DNA from: Osedax fenrisi
Lineage: Eukaryota; Annelida; Polychaeta; Sabellida; Siboglinidae
Reading direction: 5' to 3'
NCBI GenBank assembly: GCA_964019155.1
Contig: OZ025244.1
Span: 49,015,969-49,079,968, forward strand
Length of the DNA: 64,000 bases
Positions 1-11,546 of this stretch are shown piece after piece (the stretch's first letter is position 1; each line of letters opens with the position of its first letter). Both the position numbers and the translations under genes were made by a program. The notes below the pieces were generated by a model that worked only from the letters and a program-made list of their open reading frames with translations, made no database searches and was not told the DNA's origin.

Positions 1-268
1 ATCACAAGGTTAAAAAATAATTAAAAATATTATTACTGAAAAGGGAAATAGATACTAATTTTCTTTTATCAATATTTAATTCATTCCAAAGTCTTGGTCC
101 ATATGACATTAAAGAATTATTCATATAGTTATATTTATTATAAGGTTGAATGAAATCAAAAGTACTTCTTGTATTAATTTTTTTTTTAGTTATTCTTTTA
201 TAATGTTTATAAATACTTGGACTACAAGTTTTATAATATATTCTATGCATAAATATTAGTGTTATATG

Positions 269-1345
269 TTAACACAAATCAAAGATATTTAATAACTTAT
301 GATCAATAAATAATTTGTTTGAACTAAAATCTATAGGTTTAAAAAAAACTAATTTTAATACTTTTTTTTGTATAATATGAATACAGTCTATATTAGATTT
401 ATATGTATGCCCCCAAATTTCTAAACAATAAATTAAATGGGGATAAAAAAGTGCATAATAAAGTTTAATCATAGCTGATTCATTAAGGCAGAATGATACA
501 TTTTTTATGATCCAATATATTTTTAATAATTTATTCTTTAGAAATTGAAAATGAGATTTCCAGTTCAATGAATTATCAATGATTAGTCCAAGGAACTTTG
601 TTTCAGATACTTGAACTAGAAGCTCATTTTCAATTTCTATTTCAAATTCTATATCATTTCTAAATGACATGCAGTGAGTTTTATCAATGTTAATTGTCAA
701 CTTATTTGATTTTACCCATAACATTATTTCATTAATTGTCAGCTGTAATTTAACTTTTAGTTTGTTGGCTGAACAATCACTAATTATAATATTGGTGTCA
801 TCAGCAAATAGTATAAAAGTATTATTAATAGAGCAGGTCGGCATGTCATTAATAAATATAAGAAAAAGAAGCGGCCCAAGAATAGAACCTTGGGGGACAC
901 AGATATCTATATTAGTAGTAGTAGACATACAGTTATTATAATTTGTAAATTGACTTCTGTCTTTAAGATATGATGATAACCGTGATAGAGGTAATCCTCT
1001 TATACCGTAAAAGTCAAGCTTTTTTAAGAGTATTTCATGGTTGACTGTGTCAAATGCTTTTTTTAAGTCAATGAATAGGCCAACACAGTATTTATTGGAG
1101 ATCAGAGAATCAATAATAGCTTTTTGAAGGGTTTCTATAGCATGGAGGGTACTGAGGCCTTTCCTGAACCCAAATTGTGAACTACTAATTATGTTATGAA
1201 AATCACAGAAAGAAAGTAATCTTGAAAAAAACAATTTTTCTAAGATTTTCGAGAATTGAATATTCAAACATATGGGTCTATAATTATTAAAGTCATTTGT
1301 ATTACCTGATTTATAGATGGGAATAACTTTGGATTTTTTAAACAA
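269..1345 (-). pseudogene. LINE ORF2, reverse transcriptase domain
   Basis: This frame holds the reverse transcriptase core in order: YRPICL and FSKILEKL (motifs 0-1), FGFRKGLST, the polymerase motif A region LFIDLKKAFDTV with its Asp, VPQGSILGPLLF (motif B), and FADDTN (motif C, the catalytic Asp pair). It is followed by WVKSNKLTIN and KFLGLIID thumb motifs. The Met given as its start is only the first in-frame Met after the frameshift; the protein really continues from the endonuclease frame. The frame stops at a TAA at 269-271 that lies inside the C-terminal domain, and the same frame reopens at 268 and runs to the window edge. Motifs are complete, so inactivation is recent. Confidence 0.87.
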
Positions 1346-2943
1346 ATTTGGAAAAGTGCCTGTTGAAAAAGAAAGATTAAAAATATATGTTCAGCTATAG
1401 TGGATGAGATTAATTTTACGAGTTTCATAGATATATCAAGTTCATCCTTAGATATTTTTGGAGAAAAATTATCAATAGTTTTAATGACCTCACTACATGT
1501 GATTGGAGATAAAAATAATGAATAATAATTACTATTTTTAAGGTAGTCGTTGAACGATGTATTAGGTGAACAAATGTTCTTAGCTAGTTTACTACCGACT
1601 TGTATAAAGTGTTCATTAAATTTATTTGCTATTGTTTCATCTTTTATTTCCTTTCCATGTATATCAAGTACTGATATTTTTGTATTCTTTTTTTGTATAG
1701 GATTTATCAATGTATTTATAATTGACCATGTAGTTTTAATGGATTTACTGTTATCCAAATATTTAGTATAAAAATCCTTTTTACACTTTCTTATAATATT
1801 CGTGAGATCATTTTTATATTTTTTATATATCCTAAGATTATTATCATTTCTATTATTTATATATTTTATATACAGCTTTTGTTTTTTTCTACATGCTTTC
1901 TTTAAACTTTTTGTAAACCAAGGAATATCTTTTTTGCGAAAAATATTATTAGATTTATGTTTTTTAAGGCATGTTTTATCATAAATTTTACTAAAATGTG
2001 TAATAAAAAGGTCAAGAGAAATATTAATATCTTCAGATTTTATAAATGTCCAGTTTGTCTCATTAAGTTCTTTCATTAATTTATTAACATTGTTAGTGTT
2101 ATTTATATTGTGAGTTATAATTGGAACATTTTGTTTACATTTGAAACGTATTTTATTTAATTTCATTAAGATAAAAATTGGCAAGTGATCAGTAAATTCA
2201 TATTGTAAAATACCAGATGAAATATAAGAAAAATTTCCATTATAAAAAATATTGTCAATCAATGTAGAACTATTTTTACTGATACGTGTTGGTTGATTTA
2301 TAGACTTAAATAGGTTTTGTAATTGCAATGTGTTTAACAAAAAATCTGTAATAGTATTGGCTTTAAGTATGTCTATATTAAAGTCCCCACAGAGAAATAT
2401 ATGTTTACCATTATATACATTGAATTTTTCAATAAAATTATTTAGATAAACAAAAGAATCTTTTTCCAATGAGGGAGATCTATAAATTGAACTGATTATA
2501 ATATTTCTAGTATCAAGTTTAATTTCTATAGTAATTGTATCAATGTAAAGGTTACTAAGAGATAGAATGACAATTTTATTTGTAGAAAATGAACTCTTAA
2601 TATAAATAGAGACGCCACCAGCTTTTTTGTGATTTCTAATAGTGTGAAAAGAGGTATATCCCTGTAATTCAAATAGATTCATATTAAATTCATTGAACCA
2701 AGTTTCACATATTGAAATAACATCAAATGTATTATGTATAGATTTAAGTAATAACTTTAAATTATCAAAGTTTTTAACTATACTTCTACCATTTAATTGT
2801 AGTACTGATAACGTATTTAAGTTGTATTTTAATTTATTAAGTTCATTCATCGACATATAAGGAGAAACATGGTCACAATTATAATTAAGATTCTCTGGAT
2901 CATTGCAAAGAGTTGGATCATTATGAAATTGATTATCAATCAT
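1264..2943 (-). pseudogene. LINE ORF2, N-terminal apurinic-type endonuclease and linker
   Basis: The 559-residue frame starts at the ATG at 2,943. Residues about 40-270 look like an exonuclease/endonuclease/phosphatase fold: an N-terminal strand with LQLNGRS, an ICETWF motif, AGGVSIYI, a SIYRSPS block, LCGDFN at the metal-binding Asp/Asn, and a final FTDHLPI motif with the catalytic Asp-His. The rest is a lysine-rich linker leading toward the RT. In this family the domain nicks target DNA to prime reverse transcription. The last 30 or so residues are out-of-frame read-through after a small indel in a T-rich run near 1,385; the true continuation is in the 269-1,345 frame. No separate start for an ORF1 is visible upstream. 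Confidence 0.85.
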
Positions 2944-3272
2944 GGTCAGGTGTAAAAAGTAAATAAGATGTATAAAATAAATATGAATAGAAATATAAGA
3001 TAAAAATGATTATAAAGAAGTATAAAATTGTAAAATTAAAAGCATATATGAAGGTTTTATATAGAATAAAATAAGTAAATGAGTATGTATATATATATAT
3101 TTATAACGAGCATGGAAAATTAAAAGTAAAAAAACAAAAACATAAACTGATTTTTTTTGAATAAAATATTATTGTTAAGTTTAAAATTATAATAATAAAT
3201 AGTCAACATTTATCAACGGGGAAAAAAGAGTTTGATTTATTGATATCATATTTATAGTGTTTGATGAGATCG

Positions 3273-3274
<2 letters not shown>

Positions 3275-3312
<38 letters not shown>
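3275..3312. repeat. (TA)n microsatellite
   Basis: Uninterrupted TA dinucleotides abut the truncated 3' end of the L2-like LINE that follows. The LINE loses its tail exactly at this tract. Confidence 0.9.
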
Positions 3313-3315
<3 letters not shown>

Positions 3316-5650
3316 ATAAGCAGATCGTTTGTTAAATGCGAACCATGGAAGTAAGTGTTGGTATGAGGAGGTAGAGGAATGATCTCAAATACCTATGCTA
3401 TACGGGTTGATGAACTAATAATTCGATTTAAGGGAGAGATAGAGGATAATGGAAGATTTATAAGGATCGAGAAACAGTAATATATGCGTGAGAGGACAAG
3501 GGAATTAACTAGAGTTTTAGTAAGAGATACAGTAATTGATTTTCGTATTTTTCTAATTCTAAATAGATGATAATTTGCAGATTTAGTGATGGCAATAATA
3601 TGAGGAATGAAGGAAAGAGTAGAATCAAAAAGTACACTTAAGTTAGATGCAGTAGTAGAAGGAGATATTACAATGTTATCAATACAAAAAGTAGAGAAGT
3701 AAGTTGGTGATGGAGAAAGAATCAACAACGTGGTTTATGAGGTATTAAGGAGAATATTATTAGAAATAAGCCATTCTTTAATATCATTAGAACAATTGGA
3801 GAGTTGCTTATTGAGACCTGGTGATGAATTAGTTGGAAGATATATATATAGTTGTATGTCATCTGAATATAGATGGTAATAGATATTTGGATATTTAGAT
3901 ATTATGTATGGTAGTGGATATAAATAAATAGAGAAAAGTGAAGGACCGAGTATTGATCCCTGGGGAACACCATATTTTATAGGAGAAGAAGAAGAAAAAT
4001 AATTGTATATGTTTACACTGCTACTACTGTCAGATAGATATGAAGTAAACCATGAGAGGGCGAAGTCTCTAGCTCCAAGCATGTAAAGTCGGGACAGTAG
4101 CATTTTGTGATCAAGCGTATCGAAAGAACTGTATATGTCCAGCATTACTAGTTGACGGCAGTTTTTAGTATTAAGGGTAGAAGTGATTACATCAATTACG
4201 TTTATTAGTGCTGTTTCTGTGGAGTGTCCTCGGCGAAAACCAATTTGTTGAGGAATATGGAGATTATTGGCGGTTAAATAGGAGATTAGTTGACTAGAGA
4301 CAACTCTTTCCAAAATTTTACTCACCAAAGGTAGCTGAGAAATTGTGCGATAATTGAGAAGTTATTCGGGATCGAGTGAAGGTTTTTTAAGAATGGGAGT
4401 GATTATTTGGGACAGTACCAGCATTTAAGGAATGTGAGATGATTTTACAGATAGTTGGACATAGATAAACGGAGTAAAGTTTAAAAATAGATAGTGGAAC
4501 AGGATCGGAGGGAGATATCGAAGTGGACGCATATAGTAGTTTAGATATGAGATATATATATGTGGCGGACGAAAACAACTTAAGATATCAGATATAGGAT
4601 GGGAAACTATGATTGAAGGATATTTGGCATTAGGGTTATGGTTTTTGATATTTATTATGCTGGAGTCAATATTATTATAAAATGTATTGGAGAAGAGACA
4701 GCCATTGTTTAATTGTAATGGAGAAATGTTGTTTATAGATGGTAGTAATGCTGGTTTTGGGGGAGATAACAACTTATTAGCCAGTCTGAAATGTCGTCTG
4801 TTAATAGAAGCAATCGATCGTTTATAACCCGAGTATAATAGCTAGATTTGGCATAGGATATTGCTAACTTGTAGATCTTACGTTGCTCAATGAATGAAGC
4901 TCTAGAAGATGAAGATCTCAAGGATATGTATATTATTTCAGATTTACGAAGTTCTCGTTTCAAGGACATGAGGTGGGAAGTAAACCATGGGGTATTAGGA
5001 TGTATAGTTACTGATATAGTTTTTAAAGGTGCATGTTTATCGAGAAGATGGGATAGTATGGAATTTAATACAACTGGAGAATAACAGTAGTCACCTAAAG
5101 CAGTATGTAAGTCAGCTAAGAATATCATGGAATTAATATTCTTAATGGGTCTGTATGTATTACGTGTTTTCTGATTAGGAGTGATAGTAAAGTTAGTTTT
5201 GAATGAGATTAGGAAGTGATCTGAAAGTAGATCAAGCCTAGAAATATTACTCACCATGAGTTGAGAATTGAGAGAACTGGAGAATACAAGATCAATAATA
5301 TTACCATTTAAATGAGTTGGGAAATGTACATGATGTTATAGGAATAATGAAGTTGTTAAATTAGTGAACACAATATGTGGATTTGAGGTAGCATTAAAAT
5401 GATAGTTGAAATCACCAAGAATAATAGGGTGGTATATGGGTGAACTTATGATATCAGTAGTAAGATCGCTAAACTCACTTAGAAAGGAAGCGAATTCTGG
5501 TTTAGGCGGTCTATAAATGACAGTAATTTATGTTTTTGAGTGAACGATATAGTTAGGCAGTCAGAATAGGAGAAGTTATGGGATATGGATATACATGGTA
5601 AAGGTATAGAAGCTTTTACGAGGAATCCAACCCCACCACCACGGTCTGAT
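3316..5650 (-). mobile_element. L2-like LINE, 5'- and 3'-truncated ORF2 pseudogene
   Basis: Fragments in three frames rebuild one ORF2. At the high-coordinate end are the endonuclease motifs GGGVGF, LGDFN and LSDHFLI (about 5,650-5,200). A linker follows, then the RT: KILERVV, GFRRGHSTETAL, LDIYSSFDTLDH (motif A), GVPQGSILGPSLF (motif B), and YSDDIQLY (motif C, with Ser in place of the usual Ala before the Asp pair). The C-terminal part carries LSVLFDSTLSF. Several frameshifts and stops (near 3,730, 4,330-4,430 and 4,750) kill it. The same family recurs at 49.1-53.8 kb and, less closely, at 42.1-44.2 kb, and allows reading of their insertions. The 5' end stops inside the endonuclease and the 3' end at a (TA)n tract. 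Confidence 0.85.
3735..4328 (-). pseudogene. L2-like reverse transcriptase core
   Basis: A 197-codon open stretch covers RT motifs 1 to 5, from KILERVVSSQL to the NNILLNTS thumb strand, including the HSTETAL block typical of the L2/Rex-type branch and the GVPQGSILGP motif. The frame opens inside the element because an upstream indel shifts it, so the Met is not a real start. Upstream fragments at 4,387-5,257 and a downstream one at 3,393-3,728 belong to the same protein. It would synthesise cDNA at a nicked target if intact. Confidence 0.85.
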
Positions 5651-5766
5651 AATTAATATATATATATATTTATATATGTGTACTTTTATTTAAATTTAAT
5701 GAAGGTTACGTAAATATCGATGACAGAGACACCAACATTAACATTAACATGTATAGGACTCGGTTG

Positions 5767-5800
<34 letters not shown>

Positions 5801-7400
5801 CTCCAGTAGAATTAACAACATAAATGGTCAGATTTAATATAATTTATAATAATAAAATATATGAGATTCAAACTGATATACAACATATTTTAATCTTTAT
5901 TTCTTTCAATGCTAACCTTTAAGTGATAACCTTTAAATTCTAACCGTTCAATGCTATCTATTCCATGCTAACCTAAGTGATAACCTTTAAATTCTAACAT
6001 TTTAAGTGCTAACATTCATGTGATAAACTATAGTACGAACGTGAAATATATGACACTTTCCTGGAATACCTCGACGATATTTTAAGTTTTAGAAAAAAAA
6101 TTCACTGAAAATACTTGGTAACGCCAATCAATAAATTAACACAAATGTTGTCAAACTAAATATAATTTCAATTGTAGAAAATTATTAGTCACTTATACAT
6201 ATTGTTTATATATAAGATGTTTTGTTCATAATTTAAAACAGAAAATAATATGATTCAAGGATCGTTAGAATGATCTCGGAAAAGAGGTGAAGACCCAGAT
6301 AAACCCGCACGGATGATGTGAATGCATTGCTGAAGTAATATATAATATGATCTTCTAAGAAGTATGTATTGTAAAGATGTGTGTATAAGATTTACTTTCA
6401 GATGTACATGGGTTACTTCCTCTAAGATTTTCGATATACGGAATTAAAGTTTATTAAGTGTATATATATACTGTATAATTATACAGTTTATTAATTATCT
6501 TAAGATATATATATATATATATATATATCCTTAAATGTAATTTCAGATAATTCACATTTGTATCATGATCATCCTAATTTGTATATCCCTAGAATTTAAA
6601 ATATATACTTATCTATTAATTATATATATTAATTATTTACTTGATTAGTAAATTAAATCAAAATATATTCTAAATAAATTAAATATTTTAATAATACATT
6701 AATAATTCATTAAGAAAGATATGAATACAACAACAAATTTCTTATATATATATATTATAAATTTAGTAAAATTCACAATATACATATTAATAAGAAATAT
6801 TTATATCGTTCAAATCTAATCATTCATGTAATGTAGGATTCATGCCTATTTCTGATATAGATAGTACTAATAAATATATAGAATGTATATAAAACGTTAA
6901 CATATTTAGGTAACCAAACCATAATCTATATGGTATTAATACAGTAATATTAATAATTAAATATAATAAGTAAATTAATAATAGTAATATTACTATTTGG
7001 TTAAAATAAATTATTGGTATACAATTGTTTTAAACAAAAATAGACTATGTAGAAAATCAAATTACTGAGAACAATACAACTAATAAATGTTTTCTTAATT
7101 TTCCTATCATTTTACTGCGTTTTTTTGAAAATTATGTATTCTCTTGTATTTCGTAAAATATATATTAATAGTTCTAAAGTTATATTATATTCGTTTTCCG
7201 TTAGTTTATCTATATTATCTCTACTATGGTATATATATAAATATATATATATATATCAATATGTTGATTTTTAATGTTTTAATAACGCTGATCGATCACC
7301 ATAGATATACGAATACCCCAATGAGTAGTTAATGTGAGACATGGTAAGCCCAGTTCTCGAGTTTATTCGGTATACATACATACATATATATTGTTTATTA
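5651..7400. other. AT-rich intergenic DNA without recognisable genes
   Basis: I see only AT-rich sequence with (TA)n at 5,773-5,800 and about 6,506-6,527. A degenerate tandem stretch at about 5,905-6,020 repeats elements such as GTGATAACCTTTAAATTCTAAC. No open frame here resembles a protein. Confidence 0.6.
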
Positions 7401-7404
7401 TTGT

Positions 7405-7540
7405 TGTTTTTGGTGAAGTCCTTTCATCCTATCCAGGAATTTAGATAGAGTTTTCACTTATAACCACATGTCTCTAATGTCCCTTCGAAGCCGCTCTCAT
7501 GTTAAGGCATCCATGGTTTTAACGAGAGTCGATCATTTAT
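7405..7540. repeat. Dispersed repeat, inverted relative to a copy at about 59,560-59,680
   Basis: The reverse complement of this stretch matches 59.56-59.68 kb. Shared blocks include GTGGATGCCTT-like, TTCGAAGGGACAT and the AAACTCTATCTAAATTCCTGGATA-type block (AACTGCATCTAAGTTCCTGG in the other copy). No coding sense is seen. It could be the 3' part of a LINE or a SINE body. Confidence 0.6.
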
Positions 7541-7936
7541 TTATATAAAATTATATTTCTTAATATTATTTTAAGACCTATTTTAATTATCCCGACATTG
7601 AACCGTGTCCTACTGCTTGTCTGTCTGACGAATTTGTCAACTGAGCCACACAGGCAGAGTTGAGATGAATATTTGTGTTCTTTATGATTTAGGATATATA
7701 GGATATATTGATGTCGATAGAGAAATATGCATGCTCAAATACTACACCAAGGTTTCGGATATGAGATGAATATTGAAGAGTAGAACTATACCGGATGATA
7801 TGTGGTCTAGTTGGTGAAGGGTTATTGCGTAGAGGTCGATGTAGAAATAAAGATAAGTCTTTTAGGAATTGAAGAAAAGGAATTCGATGAGAGACGTTCG
7901 AAATAACATTTCATTTAAACAACTTAATTTATATAA

Positions 7937-7942
7937 TTTATT
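7937..7942 (-). promoter_or_regulatory. Candidate polyadenylation signal AATAAA of the sulfotransferase gene
   Basis: On the minus strand AATAAA occurs about 90 bases past the sulfotransferase stop codon. The position is plausible for the hexamer, but in DNA this AT-rich chance occurrence is likely. Confidence 0.4.
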
Positions 7943-8032
7943 ACAAAATAATAATTTCAAATATAATATTACGGATAAATGCGCGCATGGTAATTGGGCG
8001 AATTCGTCGACGACAACGAAACAGTCGCTTCG

Positions 8033-8210
8033 TTAACCGAAAGAGAAGTCGAGTCCGCTCAAATTCATCCTATGTTGATACCACTTATCGAAGTATTCTG
8101 ATTGGTTGACGGTGAAATAGTTACGCAGTCTCCGGACACCCCCTTCATCATGAACGCCGGTCTATAAGCATCCAAGAACTCGGCACCCGCGTAGTTCACA
8201 GATTTGTTTC
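8033..8210 (-). CDS. Sulfotransferase exon 7 (terminal, one-base frameshift)
   Basis: After a GCGCAG acceptor the exon completes Gly and reads NKSVNYAGAEFLDAYRPAF, then MMKGVSGD. One base is missing at the expected Trp of the GDW motif (about 8,132), after which the next frame gives RNYFTVNQSEYFDKWYQHRM and ends LDFSFG-stop. FMMKG..GDW.NYFT is the PAPS-binding C-terminal signature (RKG..GDW in most members). The stop TAA is at 8,033-8,035. Confidence 0.82.
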
Positions 8211-8438
8211 CTGCGCACGCGCGGATCTCAATAGTCACGTGACATATGTGTAGGCGTGATACGCGTTAACTTATCACTTATGTATAGTTATTATAGTTAG
8301 TATAGTTATTAGTATTATTCAATTAATCTATTAATTATTAATATTATAATATTAAAAAATAAATAAAATAATTAATTGTAATAGGTAACCTACTTACTAT
8401 GCAAACAATTATTATTTACTACAGTACACCTATGCATA

Positions 8439-8441
<3 letters not shown>

Positions 8442-8486
<45 letters not shown>
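8442..8486. repeat. (TA)n microsatellite
   Basis: TA tract directly downstream of exon 6 of the sulfotransferase, in intron 6. Confidence 0.9.
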
Positions 8487-8493
<7 letters not shown>

Positions 8494-8497
8494 TTAC

Positions 8498-8579
8498 CTT
8501 TCATTACATCAAAAGAAGTCAATTTTACAATTCGTTTTATTTGTTCATTTGTTAAATCCTTCTCACAAAACGTCGCTAC
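8498..8579 (-). CDS. Sulfotransferase exon 6
   Basis: AT-rich exon after a TTCTATAG acceptor, reading VATFCEKDLTNEQIKRIV, then KLTSFDVMK and ending G|GTAAAT, phase 1. The pattern (Phe, then acidic helix, then SSF..M-type ending) is the expected segment between KYEDM and the C-terminal block. It is less GC-rich than its sister exons, and was found only by phase and family logic. Confidence 0.72.
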
Positions 8580-8917
8580 CTATAGAATAGTAAATGTAAC
8601 CATATTTATATTCGATGATATTTCTAAATTATCAATATATATATATACATATGTTAATACTCACATATCTTAATTTATAAAATACTGTTTACAATTTGAT
8701 TAATTATTTATTAAAATAACGTTTGTTAGTAATATATATTATACTATAATATAATATATAAAGTATACTTTAACCAAATGCATCTATATACTATGGTTGT
8801 TTTAATAGTATCAGTTATTGTTTTTTACCGTGCAGATAACGAGAACCTATACGTACATATTTCATTATCAATGCAGTTAATGCATACAACTTGTATGCAT
8901 ACCTATACATCTACCTA

Positions 8918-10199
8918 CACTGTTAAAAATAATAGCGTTCAAAACCCTTTACTTTATAAAATATCAATAAGTAAAGGGTTTCGTTTCAGTTTATTTACCA
9001 AACCCTTTACTTGTATTTCGTATATAACTAAAGGGTTTGTCGAAACCCTTTAGTACTTTAAATATGCACACGTAAAGGGTTTCTATTTATCCATACAAAA
9101 TAAATGCATTCAAAACCCTTTACTTTATAAAATATCAATACGTAAAGGGTTTCGTTTACCAAACCCTTTAGTCGTATTTAATATGAAACTAAAGGGTTTG
9201 TCGAAACCCTTTAATACCTTAAATTTGCATATATAAAGGGTTTCTATTTATGAGTTAATATAATAGCTTTCAAAACCCTTTACTTTATAAAATATAAATA
9301 ACTAAAGGGTTTCGCTAAACAAAACCCTTTAATAGTATTTCGTAGATACTAAAGGGTTTCACGAAATTCATAGTGGTGATTCGAATAATTATTATATACA
9401 CAATTATTATGCCAACATTATTAATTATTCTAAGTAAAACTATATTATTTTATAAAATTTTCTCTATTTTAAAATATTTATTTAATTATACCCTAATAAA
9501 AATTAGTAATCAATTATTATTTTTATTTTATATTTAAGGTAATATTCGTCAATATATAAATAAAATGTTATTTTAAAATTGAAATTTTAATAAATAATCA
9601 ATATTTCTATTCAAATTTTATAATTACCTAACTCGAATTAGGTAAACCAGACCTTTGTATTACATTGGAAATTAAGTATATTAATTAAGATGATACGATT
9701 GGAAATCATGTTTAATTAAATACTCAATATTGGATATATAACAATTATACATTTATTAAATATTATGTATAACATAACATTTAAAACATTATAATATTTA
9801 ATTAATTAATTATTTAATTAATTATAATAATACAAATTAAAATACAACTGATAATCAATTCAATAATATTTTATGAAATTCTATCATTTATTAGATATTT
9901 TCACGAAACCCTTTAGTATAAAAATAGCTTAACTAAAGGGTTTCAAACCCTTTAATGGATATTCGCACGAAACCCTTTAGTATAAAATATGCGTAACTAA
10001 AGGGTTTGAAATTTATTCTACCAAACCCTTTAGTTCGAAAAACGGCATAACTAAAGGTTTACAAACCTTTTAGTAAATAGTCGACCTAAACCCTTTAGTT
10101 TGAAAAAACTCTTAACTAAAGGTTACCAAACCCTTTCATTAAACGGTCATCGATTAAAGGGTTTATTTCACGAAAACTAAAGGGTTTTTTTTAACAGTG
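8918..10199. mobile_element. TA-flanked MITE-like element with an AAACCCTTTA/TAAAGGGTTT array
   Basis: The element starts CACTGTTAAAAA and ends TTTTTTAACAGTG, each end flanked by TA. A related sequence at about 16,345-16,680 lacks it: there the flanks CATCTACCTA and GACCTCTACC are joined directly, so this is a real insertion with TA duplication (Tc1/mariner-like TSD). Inside, two clusters (8,936-9,362 and 9,902-10,190) carry AAACCCTTTA and its reverse complement in alternating orientation more than 20 times in total, separated by an AT-rich core without coding capacity. It sits in sulfotransferase intron 5. Another element with the same terminus starts at 56,347. Confidence 0.82.
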
Positions 10200-10201
10200 T
10201 A

Positions 10202-10375
10202 GACCTCTACCTCTACATCTACCTCTACCTCTACATCTACCTCTACCTCTACCTCTACCTCTACATCTATCTCTACCTCTACCTCTACCTCTACATCTAC
10301 TTCTACATCTACCTCTACCTCTACCTCTACATCTACCTCTACCTCTACCTCAACATCTACCTCTAACTCTAGGCG
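10202..10375. repeat. Hexanucleotide-type minisatellite (CTACCT and variants)
   Basis: Runs of CTCTAC and ATCTAC units in a TC/TA-rich stretch. A shorter, homologous array lies at about 16,590-16,670. It gives long but meaningless open frames (Val-Glu repeats) on the minus strand. Confidence 0.9.
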
Positions 10376-10385
10376 CATGTAATAC

Positions 10386-10514
10386 CTGTCTAATTCCTGT
10401 TTCTGCGTCCTTCAGCATGTCCTCGTACTTGAGGAACATAACATTCTTACAGGCCCGCAGACCCCACCAGCCCAGCGTGTAGTCGAACCAGTCTCCGTAT
10501 ATCAGATGTTTCGT
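10386..10514 (-). CDS. Sulfotransferase exon 5
   Basis: Phase-0 exon of 129 bases reading TKHLIYGDWFDYTLGWW, then LRACKNVMFLKYEDMLKD and ETGIRQ. GDWFD and FLKYEDM are strongly conserved in the family; the KYEDM loop lies near the dimer and PAPS region. Acceptor GGGTAG, donor CAG|GTATTA. The hexanucleotide repeat at 10.2-10.37 kb begins right after the donor. Confidence 0.85.
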
Positions 10515-10753
10515 CTACCCGAGTGGTATCGAGGTGTTAGACTGGGCCATACTCGAAAATATTCGCCACAATTCGCCAATATTATCGCGCGGTTTTTATA
10601 GATTAAACTTGTTATAACATATCTATAGATGTTTACAAATATTGCTCGATACTGAGGTTTGCGAGCGATTATTCGCAAGTTCGGTCTAAGATATACATTA
10701 CAAATTATCTTATATATGTTTACACACACATAGACACCTATAGGTGTATATAA

Positions 10754-10756
<3 letters not shown>

Positions 10757-10806
<50 letters not shown>
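10757..10806. repeat. (CA)n then (TA)n compound microsatellite
   Basis: About 13 CA units run directly into about 11 TA units. Confidence 0.9.
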
Positions 10807-10807
<1 letters not shown>

Positions 10808-11024
10808 TAATAATAAGCGTTTACATATATAATGTATAATAATATTACTGTTATATTGGTTTCATAACACTATTAAGATATAATATATATTCTTATATAC
10901 TAGATATAAAGATATAAACATGTAAGTAAATACACAATAATAATAACGATAAGAATAATTATTATTTTATATTTGTAATATATTTAATTGGAGTCTTTTT
11001 TATATAGAATAATAGTGTATATAT

Positions 11025-11029
<5 letters not shown>

Positions 11030-11077
<48 letters not shown>
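11030..11077. repeat. (TA)n microsatellite
   Basis: Long TA tract within sulfotransferase intron 4. Confidence 0.9.
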
Positions 11078-11080
<3 letters not shown>

Positions 11081-11167
11081 AACATATATTATATACTATA
11101 GTAGAGTGTATATATATAGTATAGTATACAATATATATTAAATATACTATTCTATTTTATGGTATAC

Positions 11168-11228
11168 CTTAATTAGTTGAAAGAAATCATTCCAGGTTCC
11201 ATCGAAATATCCGAAAGCTCTATTGCTC
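11168..11228 (-). CDS. Sulfotransferase exon 4
   Basis: This 61-base exon follows a TTGTACAG acceptor. Its first base completes an Arg codon with exon 3. It then reads SNRAFGYFDGTWNDFFQLIK and ends at an AAG|GTATAC donor in phase 0. The TW..FF.L pattern matches the short segment that precedes GDWFD in sulfotransferases. Confidence 0.8.
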
Positions 11229-11288
11229 CTGTACAACGAAGGGAGTGGGGTGATGGAGGGGGTTCGTAGGTATATCGAGGAGGTAGAG

Positions 11289-11443
11289 GGGCGCTGAAAT
11301 GATTTTGTATGTGCCCCATGGGGGACCAACCAATCAAAATAAATGTTATGGTAAAAGTGGGGGAGGGCGGACCAATACATAGGAGGTCCCCTAGATTTTA
11401 AAGTGGGGGGCATATCCCCCCGTCCCTCCTGTTGCAGAATCCC
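11289..11443. mobile_element. G-rich MITE, copy 1 (GGGCGCTG termini)
   Basis: It starts GGGCGCTGAAATGATTTTG and ends near TTGCAGAATCCC, a decayed inverse of the start. Internal blocks ACCAATCAAAATAAATG, GGACCAATACATAGGAGG and AGATTTTAAAGTGGGGGGC are shared with the copy at 15,627-15,834. No coding capacity. Confidence 0.7.
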
Positions 11444-11546
11444 TATGAGGAGGGCAGCTATTTAATTAACTAGATAATAATTAACTAGATAATGAGACGG
11501 GTATTTAACGATAATACGAATACTACACCAATTATAGAACGCTGAC

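Larger units (their letters stand above)
2..2943 (-). mobile_element. Jockey/CR1-group non-LTR retrotransposon (LINE), near full-length ORF2, decayed
   Basis: Reading right to left this is one ORF2 with an endonuclease, a linker, a reverse transcriptase and the usual short C-terminal domain. It is broken by one frameshift near 1,385, where the endonuclease frame runs past the RT frame, and by one in-frame TAA at 269-271. The same frame continues after that stop to about position 2 and ends with the GPRLWNEL-type motif common at the C-terminus of Jockey, CR1 and L2 ORF2 proteins. Only two lesions in about 2.9 kb suggest a fairly recent insertion. The 5' UTR and any ORF1 are not recognisable in 2,944-3,270. 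The clade is a judgement from motif style (VPQGSILGPLLF, FADDT); a phylogeny would be needed to choose between Jockey, CR1 and relatives. Confidence 0.88.

Noticed and set aside
687..941. Plus-strand frame opposite the LINE RT
   Set aside because: Shadow of the reverse transcriptase on the other strand; the same applies to 1,550-1,984, 4,890-5,084 and 24,237-24,508.
8936..9362. Regularly spaced AAACCCTTTA units as a CRISPR-like array
   Set aside because: Units are 10 bp, alternate in orientation, have irregular AT-rich spacers, and lie inside a TIR element in an animal genome; no cas genes.
10163..10378. Val-Glu repeat frame on the minus strand
   Set aside because: Product of the CTACCT hexanucleotide repeat; it overlaps the end of the MITE and the intron after sulfotransferase exon 5.
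10502..10783. 93-codon minus-strand frame
   Set aside because: Starts in a (CA)n microsatellite and overlaps the exon 5 acceptor in another frame.
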